A stretch of DNA of 64,000 nt. Source: Acidimicrobiales bacterium (lineage in GTDB: Bacteria > Actinomycetota > Acidimicrobiia > Acidimicrobiales > Iamiaceae). Below, in pieces: positions 1 through 10,581 of this stretch; position 1 is the stretch's first letter, and each line of letters starts with the position of its first letter. The stretch is from positions 1 through 64,000 of the forward strand of contig DASQKY010000053.1 of assembly GCA_035630295.1 (NCBI GenBank). Direction: 5' to 3'. Position numbers and translations under genes: made by a program. Below the pieces are notes generated by a model. It saw nothing but the letters and a program-made list of their open reading frames with translations, searched no databases and was not told the origin of the DNA.

Positions 1-1346
<1,346 letters not shown>

Positions 1347-2249
1347 TCAGGCCCGGGGCCGGGCCAGGTCGCGCAGGGCCTCGCCCAGGCGGACCGGGTC
1401 GTGCACGGGCCGGTCCTCGACGCCGAGGGGGCGCACCACGACCTCCGGCCCGGCCCCGGGGGCGAAGCGGGGGTCGGCCAGCACCACGTCGACCGGCACC
1501 CCGTGCTCGCGGGCCAGGCGGACGTGGTCGTCGGGGCCCAGCTCCTCGGTCTCGCCCATCTGGGGCCCGAGGTTGACCACCAGCACCCGCTGGGCCGGGG
1601 TGGCGCGCAGGGCGGCGGCCACCCCCGGCACCACGGCGGCGGCCAGGACGCTGGTGAACAGGGACCCGGGGCCCAGCACCACCAGGTCGGCATCGGCCAG
1701 GGCCTCGGCCACGGTGGGCGGCGTGGGCGGGTCGGCCGGGCGGACGCCCACCCGGCGCAGCCCGGCCGTGCCCTGCACCCGCACCTGGCCCGAGATCGAC
1801 GCCGGACCGTGGCCGCCGCCGTCACCGTGGCCGCCTTCGTCCAGCTCGCCGGTGAGGGTGACCGGCACGGTGGCCGCGGGCAGGACCCGGCCCCGGGCGC
1901 CGACCAGGCGGCCCACCTCGTCCAGGGCCTCCTCGATGGTGCTCCCCTCCCCCACCAGCCCGGCGATCAGCAGGTTGCCCAGGGCGTGCTCCTTCAGGTC
2001 GCCGTCCGGGAAGCGGTACTCCAGCGCCCGGCCCAGCACCGAGGCCGGATCGGCCAGGGCCCCCAGGCACCGGCGCAGGTCCCCGGGGGGCAGGACCCCC
2101 AGCTCGTGGCGGAGGCGCCCGCTGGAGCCCCCGTCGTCGGCCACCGACACCACCGCGGTGACGGCACCGGCCCAGGGCACCACGGCCCGCAGGGTGGCGG
2201 CCAGGCCGTGGCCGCCCCCCACGCACACCACCGACGGCCCGGCCGTCAC
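1347..2249 (-). CDS. yvcK: YvcK/CofD-like protein (gluconeogenesis factor family)
   Basis: 300 residues. Family members bind UDP-sugars and affect cell-wall precursor metabolism and growth on gluconeogenic carbon; they resemble the F420-pathway transferase CofD. Visible family motifs are the N-terminal glycine-rich VVCVGGGHGL and VSVADDGGSSGRLR, followed by PPGDLRRCLGALAD. I chose GTG at 2249, which overlaps the rapZ stop as GTGA; a longer upstream reading has no conserved residues. Cotranscription with rapZ is very likely. In most actinobacteria whiA follows directly; here only about 130 non-coding bases separate this gene from gap. Confidence 0.9.
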   Translation of the reverse strand: MTAGPSVVCVGGGHGLAATLRAVVPWAGAVTAVVSVADDGGSSGRLRHELGVLPPGDLRRCLGALADPASVLGRALEYRFPDGDLKEHALGNLLIAGLVGEGSTIEEALDEVGRLVGARGRVLPAATVPVTLTGELDEGGHGDGGGHGPASISGQVRVQGTAGLRRVGVRPADPPTPPTVAEALADADLVVLGPGSLFTSVLAAAVVPGVAAALRATPAQRVLVVNLGPQMGETEELGPDDHVRLAREHGVPVDVVLADPRFAPGAGPEVVVRPLGVEDRPVHDPVRLGEALRDLARPRA

Positions 2250-3094
2250 TTGTCCACGTCCCGGTGGCTGACGGTGGGCTCCACCCCGGTGGCCCGGAGG
2301 CGGGCGGCGATCTCCTCGGCCACGGCCACCGACCGGTGGTGCCCGCCCGTGCACCCGAAGGCGATGCTCAGGTAGGCCTTGCCCTCGGCCTCGTACTCGG
2401 GCAGGAGCAGCGTGAGCATCTCGGTCACGTGGTCCAGGAAGGTGCCGGCCAGCGGGTGGTCCAGGGCGTGGGCCCGGACCTCGGGGTCGCGGCCGGTGCG
2501 GGGCCGCAGGGCGTCGACCCAGTGCGGGTTGGGCAGGAAGCGGCAGTCGAACACCAGGTCGGCGTCGGCCGGCAGGCCGTGCTTGTAGCCGAAGCTGGTC
2601 ACCGACACGGTCATGCCGCCCGGGAGGCCGGCCCCCACCAGCTCCTCGATCCGGTGGCGCAGGTCGTGCACCGACAGCTCGGTGGTGTCGATGACCAGGT
2701 CGGCGTGCATCCGCAGCCCGTCGGCCAGGCGCCGCTCCCGCTCGATGGACGACGCCAGGGAGTCACCCCCCACCGGGTGGCGGCGCTTGGTGCTCTCGTA
2801 CCGGCGGACCAGGACGTCGGTGGAGGCATCGAGGAACACCACCCGCACCGTGCCCTCCCCCGCGGCCCGCAGCGGGCCGAGGAAGGCCGACGGGTCCTCG
2901 AACAGGGCGCCGGGCCCGATGGCCAGGGCCACCTGGTCGATGGTCGAGCCGGGGGCGCTGGCCAGCTCCACCACCTTGCCCATCAGCGACGTGGGCAGGT
3001 TGTCGATCACGAACCAGCCCCGGTCCTCCAGCACGCCGGCGACGGTGGAGCGACCCGCTCCCGACATCCCGGTGATCACGACGAAGTCGGTCAC
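2246..3094 (-). CDS. rapZ: RapZ/YvcJ-family nucleotide-binding protein
   Basis: 282 residues, normal family length. N-terminal P-loop GMSGAGRST (residues 9-17) with Arg where many homologues have Lys, and the strongly conserved C-terminal domain around SIAFGCTGGHHRSV. In E. coli RapZ is an RNA-binding adaptor; in Gram-positives the role is less defined, with ATP/GTP hydrolysis reported, so the biochemical role here is inferred only at family level. GTG at 3094 is chosen because TACACT lies 8 bases upstream (3103-3108), the pattern of a leaderless transcript. The gene overlaps yvcK by four bases (GTGA) and heads that pair. Confidence 0.9.
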   Translation of the reverse strand: MTDFVVITGMSGAGRSTVAGVLEDRGWFVIDNLPTSLMGKVVELASAPGSTIDQVALAIGPGALFEDPSAFLGPLRAAGEGTVRVVFLDASTDVLVRRYESTKRRHPVGGDSLASSIERERRLADGLRMHADLVIDTTELSVHDLRHRIEELVGAGLPGGMTVSVTSFGYKHGLPADADLVFDCRFLPNPHWVDALRPRTGRDPEVRAHALDHPLAGTFLDHVTEMLTLLLPEYEAEGKAYLSIAFGCTGGHHRSVAVAEEIAARLRATGVEPTVSHRDVDK

Positions 3095-3135
3095 GACGGC
3101 CGAGTGTACGGCCGGGCCCGCCGGGCGCCGGCCGG

Positions 3136-3648
3136 TCAGGGGCGCGGCGAGCGCCGGCGGCGGGCCCCGGCCAGCGACGAGGCCAGGCACACCGCCCCGT
3201 AGGTGAGCACCGTGCCCCACACCAGCGGGTCGGTGGGGCGGTCCAGGTAGCGGACGTAGCCGGCCCCGGCGGCCACCGCCCCCACCGCGGTCAGGACGGC
3301 CTGGCGGCGGGGCGAGTGGGAGGCCGGGTCGAGGTTGTCGGCCACGAAGTCGAGCACCGCGGGCAGGGGCAGCAGCGGGATCAGCCACTCGTCCAGGGAC
3401 CGGGGCCACCAGGGCCCGAAGGCGCCCCACAGCAGGGCCACGGCGACGGCCACCGGGTACATGACCAGGCACCGCCGGCACACGTGGCGCCCGGCCACCA
3501 CCGCGCACCGGTCGTAGCCGTCGGGCCAGTGGTGGCTCAGCCACATGGGCGTGTCGGCCACCGGGCCCTCGGCGGCCAGGGGCACGTACGGGGTGGCCGG
3601 GTCCAGGGGATCGGGCGCGTCGCCCCGCTCCTCGTCGGGCCCGGTCAC
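3136..3648 (-). CDS. small multi-pass membrane protein, DUF2085-like
   Basis: 170 residues. After a polar N-terminus of about 35 residues comes a motif HVCRRCLVMYP, reminiscent of the Cys/His-containing start of DUF2085 membrane proteins, then about four hydrophobic segments (roughly residues 65-82, 90-105, 115-135, 140-160) and a basic tail. GTG at 3648 overlaps the stop of the preceding methyltransferase (GTGA), so the two are translationally coupled. No enzymatic residues are evident; function unknown. The family assignment rests on the Cys motif and topology only. Confidence 0.65.
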   Translation of the reverse strand: MTGPDEERGDAPDPLDPATPYVPLAAEGPVADTPMWLSHHWPDGYDRCAVVAGRHVCRRCLVMYPVAVAVALLWGAFGPWWPRSLDEWLIPLLPLPAVLDFVADNLDPASHSPRRQAVLTAVGAVAAGAGYVRYLDRPTDPLVWGTVLTYGAVCLASSLAGARRRRSPRP

Positions 3649-4421
3649 AGCGGGGCCAGGCCGGCGACCTTCTCGGCCACCAGCACCAGCAGGCGGGGGT
3701 AGTCGCCCCCCTGCGGGTACTCGGGCGAGCGGGCCAGGAACCCGGGCGGCGGCGACGGCTCGTCCATGTGCCGCAGGAGCAGGCCGCAGGCGGCCAGGGC
3801 GTTGACGTAGCGACTCAGGGGCCGGTGCACGAAGGGGATGCGGATGCCGGGCTCGACCTCCTCCAGGGTCAGGTCCTCGCGCAGGTAGGGGCCGATGCGC
3901 CAGTACTGCTCCGGCGGGTCGAGGACGTGGTCGTCGATCCACCCGCTGTTGGGCGTCTGCAGCAGGGGGTGGTTCAGGAAGAAGGCGAAGCGCCCGCCGG
4001 GCCGCAGCACCCGGGCCACCTCGGCCAGGGCCTCGTCCACCGCCACCACGTGCTCGAACACCAGGCAGGCCACCACCGCGTCGAAGGCCCCGGAGGCGAA
4101 GGGCAGGGCGTGGGCCCCGCCCTGGACGTAGGCCGGGCCGCCGCCCCGGCGCACCGCCTCGGTGAGCTGGTTCACGGTGGGGTCGAGGCCGACCACGGTG
4201 GCCGCCCCCCGGGCCACGGCCTGGCGGGCCACCTGCCCCTCGCCGGTGCCCACGTCCAGCACCCGGTCGGCCCCGTCCAGCCACTGGGCGGCCAGGGGCA
4301 TGATCTGCTCGACGTACTCCTCGTCGGCCCCCTCGGTGAAGCCCTCCTGCCACCAGCGGGCCTGGTCCTCCCACAGCCCCTCGGGCATGGGGGGCAGCTC
4401 TCGGTGGGAGGGGGCGCTCAC
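3645..4421 (-). CDS. class I SAM-dependent methyltransferase
   Basis: 258 residues with a UbiE-like Rossmann methyltransferase core: motif I VLDVGTGEGQVA (about residues 53-64), acidic post-I VVGLDP, motif II FDAVVACLVFEHV and motif III VLRPGGRFAFF. The C-terminal half carries a substrate region with a conserved-looking NHPLLQTPNSGW. The substrate cannot be deduced. GTG start at 4421 with TAGCGT 8 bases upstream (4430-4435), suggesting a leaderless message. It is coupled to the small membrane protein downstream. Confidence 0.85.
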   Translation of the reverse strand: MSAPSHRELPPMPEGLWEDQARWWQEGFTEGADEEYVEQIMPLAAQWLDGADRVLDVGTGEGQVARQAVARGAATVVGLDPTVNQLTEAVRRGGGPAYVQGGAHALPFASGAFDAVVACLVFEHVVAVDEALAEVARVLRPGGRFAFFLNHPLLQTPNSGWIDDHVLDPPEQYWRIGPYLREDLTLEEVEPGIRIPFVHRPLSRYVNALAACGLLLRHMDEPSPPPGFLARSPEYPQGGDYPRLLVLVAEKVAGLAPL

Positions 4422-4488
4422 GGGCGGCGACGCTACCCGCCGCCCACGGCCGGCCCAGCCCTGGCGGCGGGGAACCGGGGCGCTCGGG

Positions 4489-6348
4489 TCAGGGGGTGTG
4501 GAGCTTGGCGTGGACCGCTTCGGCCACCGCGTCGGGCAGCCAGGGCAGGGCCCTCAGCTCGTCCAGGGAGGCGGCCTGCACGGCCCGCACGCCCCCCAGC
4601 TCCTTGGCCAGGCGCTTGCGCCGGGTCTCGCCCAGCCCGGGGATGCCGTCCAGCACGGAGGTGGTCATGCGCTTGCCCCGCAGCTCTCGGTGGAAGGCGA
4701 TGGCGAAGCGGTGCGACTCGTCCCGGATGCGCTGCAGCAGGTACAGGGCCTCGGACTGGCGGGGCAGGCGCACGGCGTCGGCCTGGCCGGGCAGGAACAC
4801 CTCCTCCAGCCGCTTGGCCAGCGACGCCACCGGGATCTCCTCGTCCAGGCCCAGGTCCTGGAGGACCCGCACGGCCACGCCCAGCTGGCCCTTGCCCCCG
4901 TCCACCAGCAGGAGCTGAGGCGGGTAGGAGAACCGGCCCTCCCGCTCGGCCACCGGCTTCCGGCGCTCGGCCAGGTAGGCGGTGAGGCGGCGGGTCAGCA
5001 CCTCCTCCATGGCCGCGAAGTCGTCGTTGCCGGGGACGCCCTTGATCTTGAACCGCCGGTACTCGGACTTCTTGGGCAGGGCGTCCTCCACCACCACCAT
5101 GGAGCCCACGTAGTCGGTGCCCTGCAGGTGGCTCATGTCGTAGCACTCGATGCGCAGGGGCGAGATGGGCAGCTCCAGCGCCTCCTGCAGCTCGTTGAGG
5201 GCCCGGGCCCGGCTGTTGTGGTCGCTGGCCCGCTTGAGCCGGTGGCGGACCAGCTCCTCGGTGGCGTTGCGGGTCACGGTCTCGGCCAGGGCCCGCTTGT
5301 CGCCCCGCTGGGGGACCCGGATGGCCACCCGGGTGCCCCGCTGGGCCTGCAGGAAGTCCTCGTAGAGGGCCAGGTCGTCGGGGTCCTCGGGCACCAGCAC
5401 GGTGCGGGGGACGCCCAGCGGCGGCGGCTCCTGGTACAGCTCGCCCAGCACCCGGCCGATGAGCTCCCCGGGCGCCAGGTCCTCGACCTTGTCGACCACG
5501 AAGCCCTTGCGGCCCAGCACCCGCCCCTTGCGCACGAAGAAGACCTGCACCGCGGCCTCCAGCTCGTCCTCGGCCAGGCCGATCACGTCCAGGTCCTCGC
5601 CCTGGTCGACCACCATCTGCTGGCGCTCGATGGCCTTGCGCACCGCCACCAGCCGGTCCCGCAGCCGGGCCGCCCGCTCGAACTCCAGCTCGTCGGCGGC
5701 CTCGCCCATCTCCCGCTCCAGGCGGCGCACGATCGGCTCGGTGTCGCCCTCCAGGAACCGGAGGAGGTCGGCCACGTAGCTGTCGTAGTCCTCCCGGCTG
5801 ACCTCCCCCACGCACGGCCCCGAGCACTTCTCGATGTGGAACAGCAGGCACGGCTTGCCCAGCTTGCGGTGCCGCTCCAGCTTGTTGTCCGAGCAGGTCC
5901 GGAGGGGGAACGTCCGCACCAGCAGGTCCAGCGTGTCGCGGATGGCGTAGGCGTGGGCGAAGGGCCCGAAGTACCGCACCCCCTTGCGCCGCTTGCCCCG
6001 CATGACCGTGGGCCGGGGCCACTCGTCGGACACGGTGACGGCCAGGAACGGGTAGCTCTTGTCGTCGACCAGCCGTATGTTGAACCGGGGCCGGTGCTGC
6101 TTGATGAGCGAGTACTCCAGCATGAAGGCCTCGACGTCGTTGCGGACCTGGATCCACTCGACGGTCTCGGCCGAGGCCACCATCTGGGCCGTGCGGGGGT
6201 GCATGCCCTTGGGGTTCTGGAAGTAGTTCGACAGGCGGGACCGCAGCGACTTGGCCTTGCCCACGTAGATGACCCGCCCGGCGGCGTCCTTGAACTGGTA
6301 GCTACCCGGCGCGTCGGGGATGGTGCCGGCCGGCGGACGTTGGACCAC
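4489..6348 (-). CDS. uvrC: UvrABC excinuclease subunit C
   Basis: 619 residues, full length. UvrC makes both incisions in nucleotide excision repair. Domains in order: GIY-YIG nuclease (residues about 14-95, with SYQF and IYVGKAKSLRSRL), UVR motif for UvrB contact (about 205-240, RLEREMGEAADELEFERAARLRDRL split across the coil), RNase H-like endonuclease V-type domain (from IECYDMSHLQG), and C-terminal tandem helix-hairpin-helix (IPGLGETRRKRLAKELGG). GTG start at 6348. The preceding membrane-protein gene reads 47 bases into this one. A member of the DNA-repair set here with uvrA, uvrB, polA and lexA. Confidence 0.97.
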   Translation of the reverse strand: MVQRPPAGTIPDAPGSYQFKDAAGRVIYVGKAKSLRSRLSNYFQNPKGMHPRTAQMVASAETVEWIQVRNDVEAFMLEYSLIKQHRPRFNIRLVDDKSYPFLAVTVSDEWPRPTVMRGKRRKGVRYFGPFAHAYAIRDTLDLLVRTFPLRTCSDNKLERHRKLGKPCLLFHIEKCSGPCVGEVSREDYDSYVADLLRFLEGDTEPIVRRLEREMGEAADELEFERAARLRDRLVAVRKAIERQQMVVDQGEDLDVIGLAEDELEAAVQVFFVRKGRVLGRKGFVVDKVEDLAPGELIGRVLGELYQEPPPLGVPRTVLVPEDPDDLALYEDFLQAQRGTRVAIRVPQRGDKRALAETVTRNATEELVRHRLKRASDHNSRARALNELQEALELPISPLRIECYDMSHLQGTDYVGSMVVVEDALPKKSEYRRFKIKGVPGNDDFAAMEEVLTRRLTAYLAERRKPVAEREGRFSYPPQLLLVDGGKGQLGVAVRVLQDLGLDEEIPVASLAKRLEEVFLPGQADAVRLPRQSEALYLLQRIRDESHRFAIAFHRELRGKRMTTSVLDGIPGLGETRRKRLAKELGGVRAVQAASLDELRALPWLPDAVAEAVHAKLHTP

Positions 6349-7753
6349 GCCCCATCTCTACCGGAGCGGGCGCGCCATCGTGCAGGCGGGCGCCGGGGGC
6401 CAGGAGCCAGCCGCAGGCCAGGCAGCCCGACAGGAGGCCCAGGTAGTTGGGCTGGAACGTGCGGGCCGGGACCAGCAGGCCCAGCAGCACCAGGGCCGAG
6501 GCCACCGGGAGCACGGCCGGGTGCGCCACCCGGCGGGCCAGGGCCACCGCCCCGGCCAGGCCGGCGGCGGCCAGGGCCACGGTGACCACCGGCCCCAGGG
6601 GGCTCTCCATCAGGTCGGGCGCCCGGTAGCCCAGGCCCAGGCCCGAGGCCGGGAACGGGGTGCCGGTGGTGCCGGTCCAGAACCGCAGGGTGTCGGTGAC
6701 CAGGTCGCCGGGAGACCAGGCCAGGAAGGGCAGGGTGGTGGCGGCCAGCAGCGCCGGCGCCGTCCCCCAGGGCCGCAGCCCGGCCCACCCGTCCCGGCGG
6801 ACGACCCAGACCGCCCAGGGCACCAGGCCCAGGGCCAGGGGCGCCTTGTAGGACACGGCCAGGGCCAGGGCCGCGCCGGCCCAGCCGGGGTGGCGGCGGG
6901 CGCCCAGCGCGGCCAGCACCACCAGGGCGGCGGCGGCGGCGTCGTTGGTGCCCCAGGCTGCGTAGACCACCACCGACGCCGAGCCGAAGGCCACGATGGC
7001 CGCGGCCCGGGCCCAGGCCTCCTCGGGCCGGCGGGCCAGGGCCACCACCGCGGCCAGCACGAACAGGCCCATCACCCACCGCGGGTCGCCCCCCACCCCG
7101 AGGGCGCGCTCCAGGAGGACGCCGGGCACGGCCACCAGCACCGCCCCCGGCAGGTAGGGCAGGTGGTCCACCACCGGGTTGGGCGTGACCTGGCCCGGGA
7201 CCACGTTGATCCGGGCCCACGCCGGGGGCAGGTCATCGGCGAAGGGCTGCGCATAGGGGTTCCGGCCGGCCAGCAGGTCCTCGGCCCCGGCCCGGGTCAC
7301 GTGGACCCCGCCGTCGTGGGCCGACTCCTGGGGCCCGGGGTGGGCGGCCAGGTCCGCGGTGCGCACGGCCAGCGGCACCAGGAGGGCCAAGAGGGCCACG
7401 CCCACCAGGGCGGCCCGGCGGGGCCGGAGGGCCACCAGCCACAGGGGCAGGGCCAGGCCCGAGACCACGCTCAGGCTCAGCACGCTGGCGGCCGTGGTGG
7501 CCGAGGATCCGTAGAGGGCCAGCCCGGCCGCGGCCACCAGCACCCCGGCGAAGGCCGCGCCCCGGCGGGTCGGGTCCTCGAACGTGCCGCCGGGCAGGAC
7601 CGGCCGGTCGGCCCGTCGCCACGGGGCCACGGCCTCCGGGGCGCGGGTCGCGGACGTCACCGGGCCCCATCGGCCGGGCCCGGCCGGCCGTGAGGGCACC
7701 GCCGGGCCTCCGCCCGGGAATGCCGGCCCCGGCCACCGCGGTTGCAGGTCCAT
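6302..7753 (-). CDS. polytopic membrane protein, GT87/DUF2029-like putative glycosyltransferase
   Basis: 483 residues if ATG 7753 is used; GTG 7660 would give 452 residues and also precedes the first membrane segment. About ten to twelve hydrophobic segments begin near residue 65. The first large loop has LLAGRNPYAQPF and NPVVDHLPYLPGAVL, typical of polyprenol-phosphate-sugar-dependent GT-C enzymes of the DUF2029/GT87 group, which add mannose or related sugars outside the membrane in actinobacteria. A conserved WGTNDAAA and SYKAPLAL follow. The stop lies inside uvrC. The assignment to glycosyl transfer is by family resemblance only. Confidence 0.7.
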   Translation of the reverse strand: MDLQPRWPGPAFPGGGPAVPSRPAGPGRWGPVTSATRAPEAVAPWRRADRPVLPGGTFEDPTRRGAAFAGVLVAAAGLALYGSSATTAASVLSLSVVSGLALPLWLVALRPRRAALVGVALLALLVPLAVRTADLAAHPGPQESAHDGGVHVTRAGAEDLLAGRNPYAQPFADDLPPAWARINVVPGQVTPNPVVDHLPYLPGAVLVAVPGVLLERALGVGGDPRWVMGLFVLAAVVALARRPEEAWARAAAIVAFGSASVVVYAAWGTNDAAAAALVVLAALGARRHPGWAGAALALAVSYKAPLALGLVPWAVWVVRRDGWAGLRPWGTAPALLAATTLPFLAWSPGDLVTDTLRFWTGTTGTPFPASGLGLGYRAPDLMESPLGPVVTVALAAAGLAGAVALARRVAHPAVLPVASALVLLGLLVPARTFQPNYLGLLSGCLACGWLLAPGARLHDGAPAPVEMGRGPTSAGRHHPRRAG

Positions 7754-7890
7754 GAGCGGCGTACACTCCGCTCACACGGCCGGCCTGGTATCCGGCTCCA
7801 TATCGGCTCCGAGACCGACATCCCCGTGGCGAGGCGACCAGGCTGTCCCCACCGGTCACATCGGAGCCCCTCCCCGGAGGTCCCCGTCCC

Positions 7891-9003
7891 ATGATCCGGC
7901 TCCAGCCCCCGCTCCCCGACCGCTACACGGGCGCGGCCGACAACGACCTGGCCTCCCGCATCCAGGCCGCCAAGGCCACCCTCGGCGACCGCCTGTTCAT
8001 CCTCGGCCACCACTACCAGCGCGACGAGGTCATGCGCTGGGCCGATGCCCGGGGCGACTCCTACCGCCTGTCGGTCCTGGCCCAGCAGCGACCCGAGGCC
8101 GAGTTCATCGTGTTCTGCGGCGTCCACTTCATGGCCGAGTCGGCCGACGTCCTCACCGGCGACCACCAGCAGGTCGTCCTGCCCGACCTGAACGCCGGGT
8201 GCTCCATGGCCGACATGGCCGACCTGGACGAGGTGGAGGAGGCCTGGGAGGAGCTGGCCACCGTCACCGACGTGGCCGAGCTGGTGCCCATCACCTACAT
8301 GAACAGCTCGGCCGCCCTCAAGGCCTTCGTCGGCGCCCACGGCGGGGCGGTGTGCACCTCGACCAACGCCCGCCAGGTCCTGGAGTGGGCCCTCGACCGG
8401 GGGCGGAAGGTCCTGTTCTTCCCCGACCAGCACCTGGGCCGCAACACCGGCCTGGCCATGGGCTTCGACCACGCCGACATGCGGGTCTGGAACCCCCGCC
8501 TGGACCTGGGGGGCCTGACCGAGGCCGACTGCAAGGAGGCCACCTTCCTGCTGTGGAAGGGCCACTGCTCGGTGCACCAGCGGTTCCGGCCCGAGCACGT
8601 CGCCTCCTTCCGGGCCCAGCACCCCGACGGCATCGTGGTCGCCCACCCCGAGTGCAGCCACGAGCTCTGCTCCCTGGCCGACCAGGTCGGCTCCACCGAC
8701 TTCATCATCAAGGCGGTGGCCGCCGCTCCCCCCGGCGCGGCCCTGGCCATCGGCACCGAGATCCACCTGGTGCAGCGCCTGGCCGACGAGAACCCCGACA
8801 AGACCGTGGTCTCCCTCGACCCGCTGATCTGCCCCTGCTCGACCATGTTCCGCATCGACGCCGCCCACCTGTGCTGGGTGCTGGAGAACCTGGTCGAGGG
8901 CCGGGTCGTCAACCGCATCACCGTCGACGCCGACACCGCCGGCCAGGCCCGCGTCGCCCTCCAGCGCATGCTCGACATCACCGAGGCCACCGCACCAGCG
9001 TGA
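7891..9003 (+). CDS. nadA: quinolinate synthase A
   Basis: 370 residues. Condenses iminoaspartate with dihydroxyacetone phosphate to quinolinate, the first committed precursor of NAD, using a [4Fe-4S] cluster. Visible are the substrate histidines in LGHHYQRDEV (residues 39-48), candidate cluster cysteines in NAGCSMADM (Cys104), HPECSHEL and near the C-terminus in LICPCSTM, and the family block GRNTGLAMG. ATG at 7891 has a GGAGG site about 10 bases upstream. The usual partners nadB and nadC are not adjacent; it stands alone between membrane-protein genes and may be transcribed into the tandem GT-C genes downstream. Confidence 0.96.
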   Translation: MIRLQPPLPDRYTGAADNDLASRIQAAKATLGDRLFILGHHYQRDEVMRWADARGDSYRLSVLAQQRPEAEFIVFCGVHFMAESADVLTGDHQQVVLPDLNAGCSMADMADLDEVEEAWEELATVTDVAELVPITYMNSSAALKAFVGAHGGAVCTSTNARQVLEWALDRGRKVLFFPDQHLGRNTGLAMGFDHADMRVWNPRLDLGGLTEADCKEATFLLWKGHCSVHQRFRPEHVASFRAQHPDGIVVAHPECSHELCSLADQVGSTDFIIKAVAAAPPGAALAIGTEIHLVQRLADENPDKTVVSLDPLICPCSTMFRIDAAHLCWVLENLVEGRVVNRITVDADTAGQARVALQRMLDITEATAPA

Positions 9004-9078
9004 TCAGGGCCTGACCAGGGGCCGGGCCGAGGGCGCCGGGCCCCCGGACCGGCCTCAACTCGCCCGCCCCGGGACCGA

Positions 9079-10581
9079 TTGGTGCCGGTGACCTCGACGG
9101 TGGAGCTCAGCGGGGGCCCCGGCCTCGGAGCCCGCCCCCGGGGCCTGGCCGGCCTGGTGGCGCCCGGCCTCGTGGTCGGCGTGGCCGGCGCCCTCGTCGG
9201 CCTCGACCGGGCCCCGCTGTGGCGGGACGAGGCCTACTCCCTGGGCGCCGTCCACCAGCTCGGGCCCACGCTGCGATCCACCAGCGGGACCATGGCCCTC
9301 TACTACGCCGTCCTGCGGGCCTGGACCACCGTCTCGGAGTCGGTGTGGTGGATGCGGGCCCTGTCCGTGGCGCTGGCCACCGTGGCCCTGGCCCTGGTGG
9401 TGGTCCTGGCCACCCGGCTGGTGGGCCCGAGGGCGGCCCGGTGGGCCGGCGTGCTCCTGGCCCTCTCGCCGCTGTGGGTGCGCTACGCCCAGGAGGCTCG
9501 CTCCTACGCCCTGGTGATGGCCATGGTGGCCGGCTCGTGGCTGGCCCTGGACCAGGCCCTGGCCCGGACCGAGGCCGGTGGCCGGGCCACGCCGTGGTGG
9601 GCCCTCCACACGCTCCTGGGCGCCCTGCTGCCCCTGGCCCACGGGCTGGCCGTGCTCCAGCTCCTGGCCCAGCCGGCCGCCCTCCTCGTCGGCCGGGCCG
9701 ACCGCCGGGCCTGGCGGGGCCTGCTGCCCGGCACCGGGGCCGCGGTGGCCGTCACCGCCGGCCTGGCCGCGGTGGGCGCCTCCGAGGTGGGCGACTGGGT
9801 GGTGCCCCTGAGCACCGACCAGGTCCGCACCCTGGCCACCGCCCTCACCGCCGACGCGCCGGTCCTGGCCGTCCTGCTCCTGGCCGTGGCCGGCGTGGGC
9901 GGGGCCGTGGCCGCCGGCCGGGTCCGCGACGCGGCGCCCGGCCTGGACCGGGTCCGGGCCGCCATGCCCCTGGCCTGGGCCGTCCTGCCCCCCCTGGCCC
10001 TGGTGGCGGTGTCGGTGGTGCGGCCGTCGCTGGTGCCCCGCTACGTCGCGGCCAGCGCCCCCGGCGTGGCCCTCCTCCTGGCCCTGGCCTGCCCCCGCAT
10101 CGAGGCCCGGCTGCGGCTCGGGCTGCCCCTGGCCACCGCGGTGGTGGTCGCCGCCCTGCTGGCCGGGCAGGTGGCCTTCCACACCACCCCGCCCGCCGTC
10201 GACTGGCGGGCCGCGGCCCGCACCGTGGCCACCCGCAGCGAGCCCGGTGACGAGCTCCTGCTGGCCGAGTCGGCCATCCGCCCCGTCTTCGAGGCGGCCT
10301 GGCGGGACGTGCCCGAGGCCCCCGCCCTGCCGGTGGCCAACGGCGCCCGGCCCCTGGGCCGGGTGCTGCGGGTCGACCCCCGCCTGTCCGACGAGGCGTC
10401 GTGGGCCGCGGCCGCCGACGCCCCGCGCCTCTGGCTGGTGGGCGAGGTCGGCACCGCGGCCCTGGCCGGCGCCCTGGCCGCCCTGGCCACCGACGGGCGC
10501 CACCACCGGGTGGCGACCTGGGACGTCGAGGCCGGCGTGGCGGTCCACCTGCTGGCCCTCGACCCGGGGACCCGGCCGTGA
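9079..10581 (+). CDS. GT-C-fold membrane glycosyltransferase-like protein (tandem copy 1)
   Basis: About 500 residues with some eleven transmembrane segments. The first external loop holds LWRDEAYS (Asp50-Glu51), the acidic pair of ArnT/PMT-like GT-C transferases, followed by TMALYYAVL; a second conserved block is RYAQEARSYAL. A soluble C-terminal portion of about 120 residues follows the last helix. First of three adjacent paralogues that share these landmarks. The start is unsettled: TTG 9079, GTG 9082 and GTG 9088 are all in frame and no strong ribosome site discriminates. Its stop overlaps the next start (GTGA). Probably uses a lipid-linked sugar; acceptor unknown. Confidence 0.75.
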   Translation: MVPVTSTVELSGGPGLGARPRGLAGLVAPGLVVGVAGALVGLDRAPLWRDEAYSLGAVHQLGPTLRSTSGTMALYYAVLRAWTTVSESVWWMRALSVALATVALALVVVLATRLVGPRAARWAGVLLALSPLWVRYAQEARSYALVMAMVAGSWLALDQALARTEAGGRATPWWALHTLLGALLPLAHGLAVLQLLAQPAALLVGRADRRAWRGLLPGTGAAVAVTAGLAAVGASEVGDWVVPLSTDQVRTLATALTADAPVLAVLLLAVAGVGGAVAAGRVRDAAPGLDRVRAAMPLAWAVLPPLALVAVSVVRPSLVPRYVAASAPGVALLLALACPRIEARLRLGLPLATAVVVAALLAGQVAFHTTPPAVDWRAAARTVATRSEPGDELLLAESAIRPVFEAAWRDVPEAPALPVANGARPLGRVLRVDPRLSDEASWAAAADAPRLWLVGEVGTAALAGALAALATDGRHHRVATWDVEAGVAVHLLALDPGTRP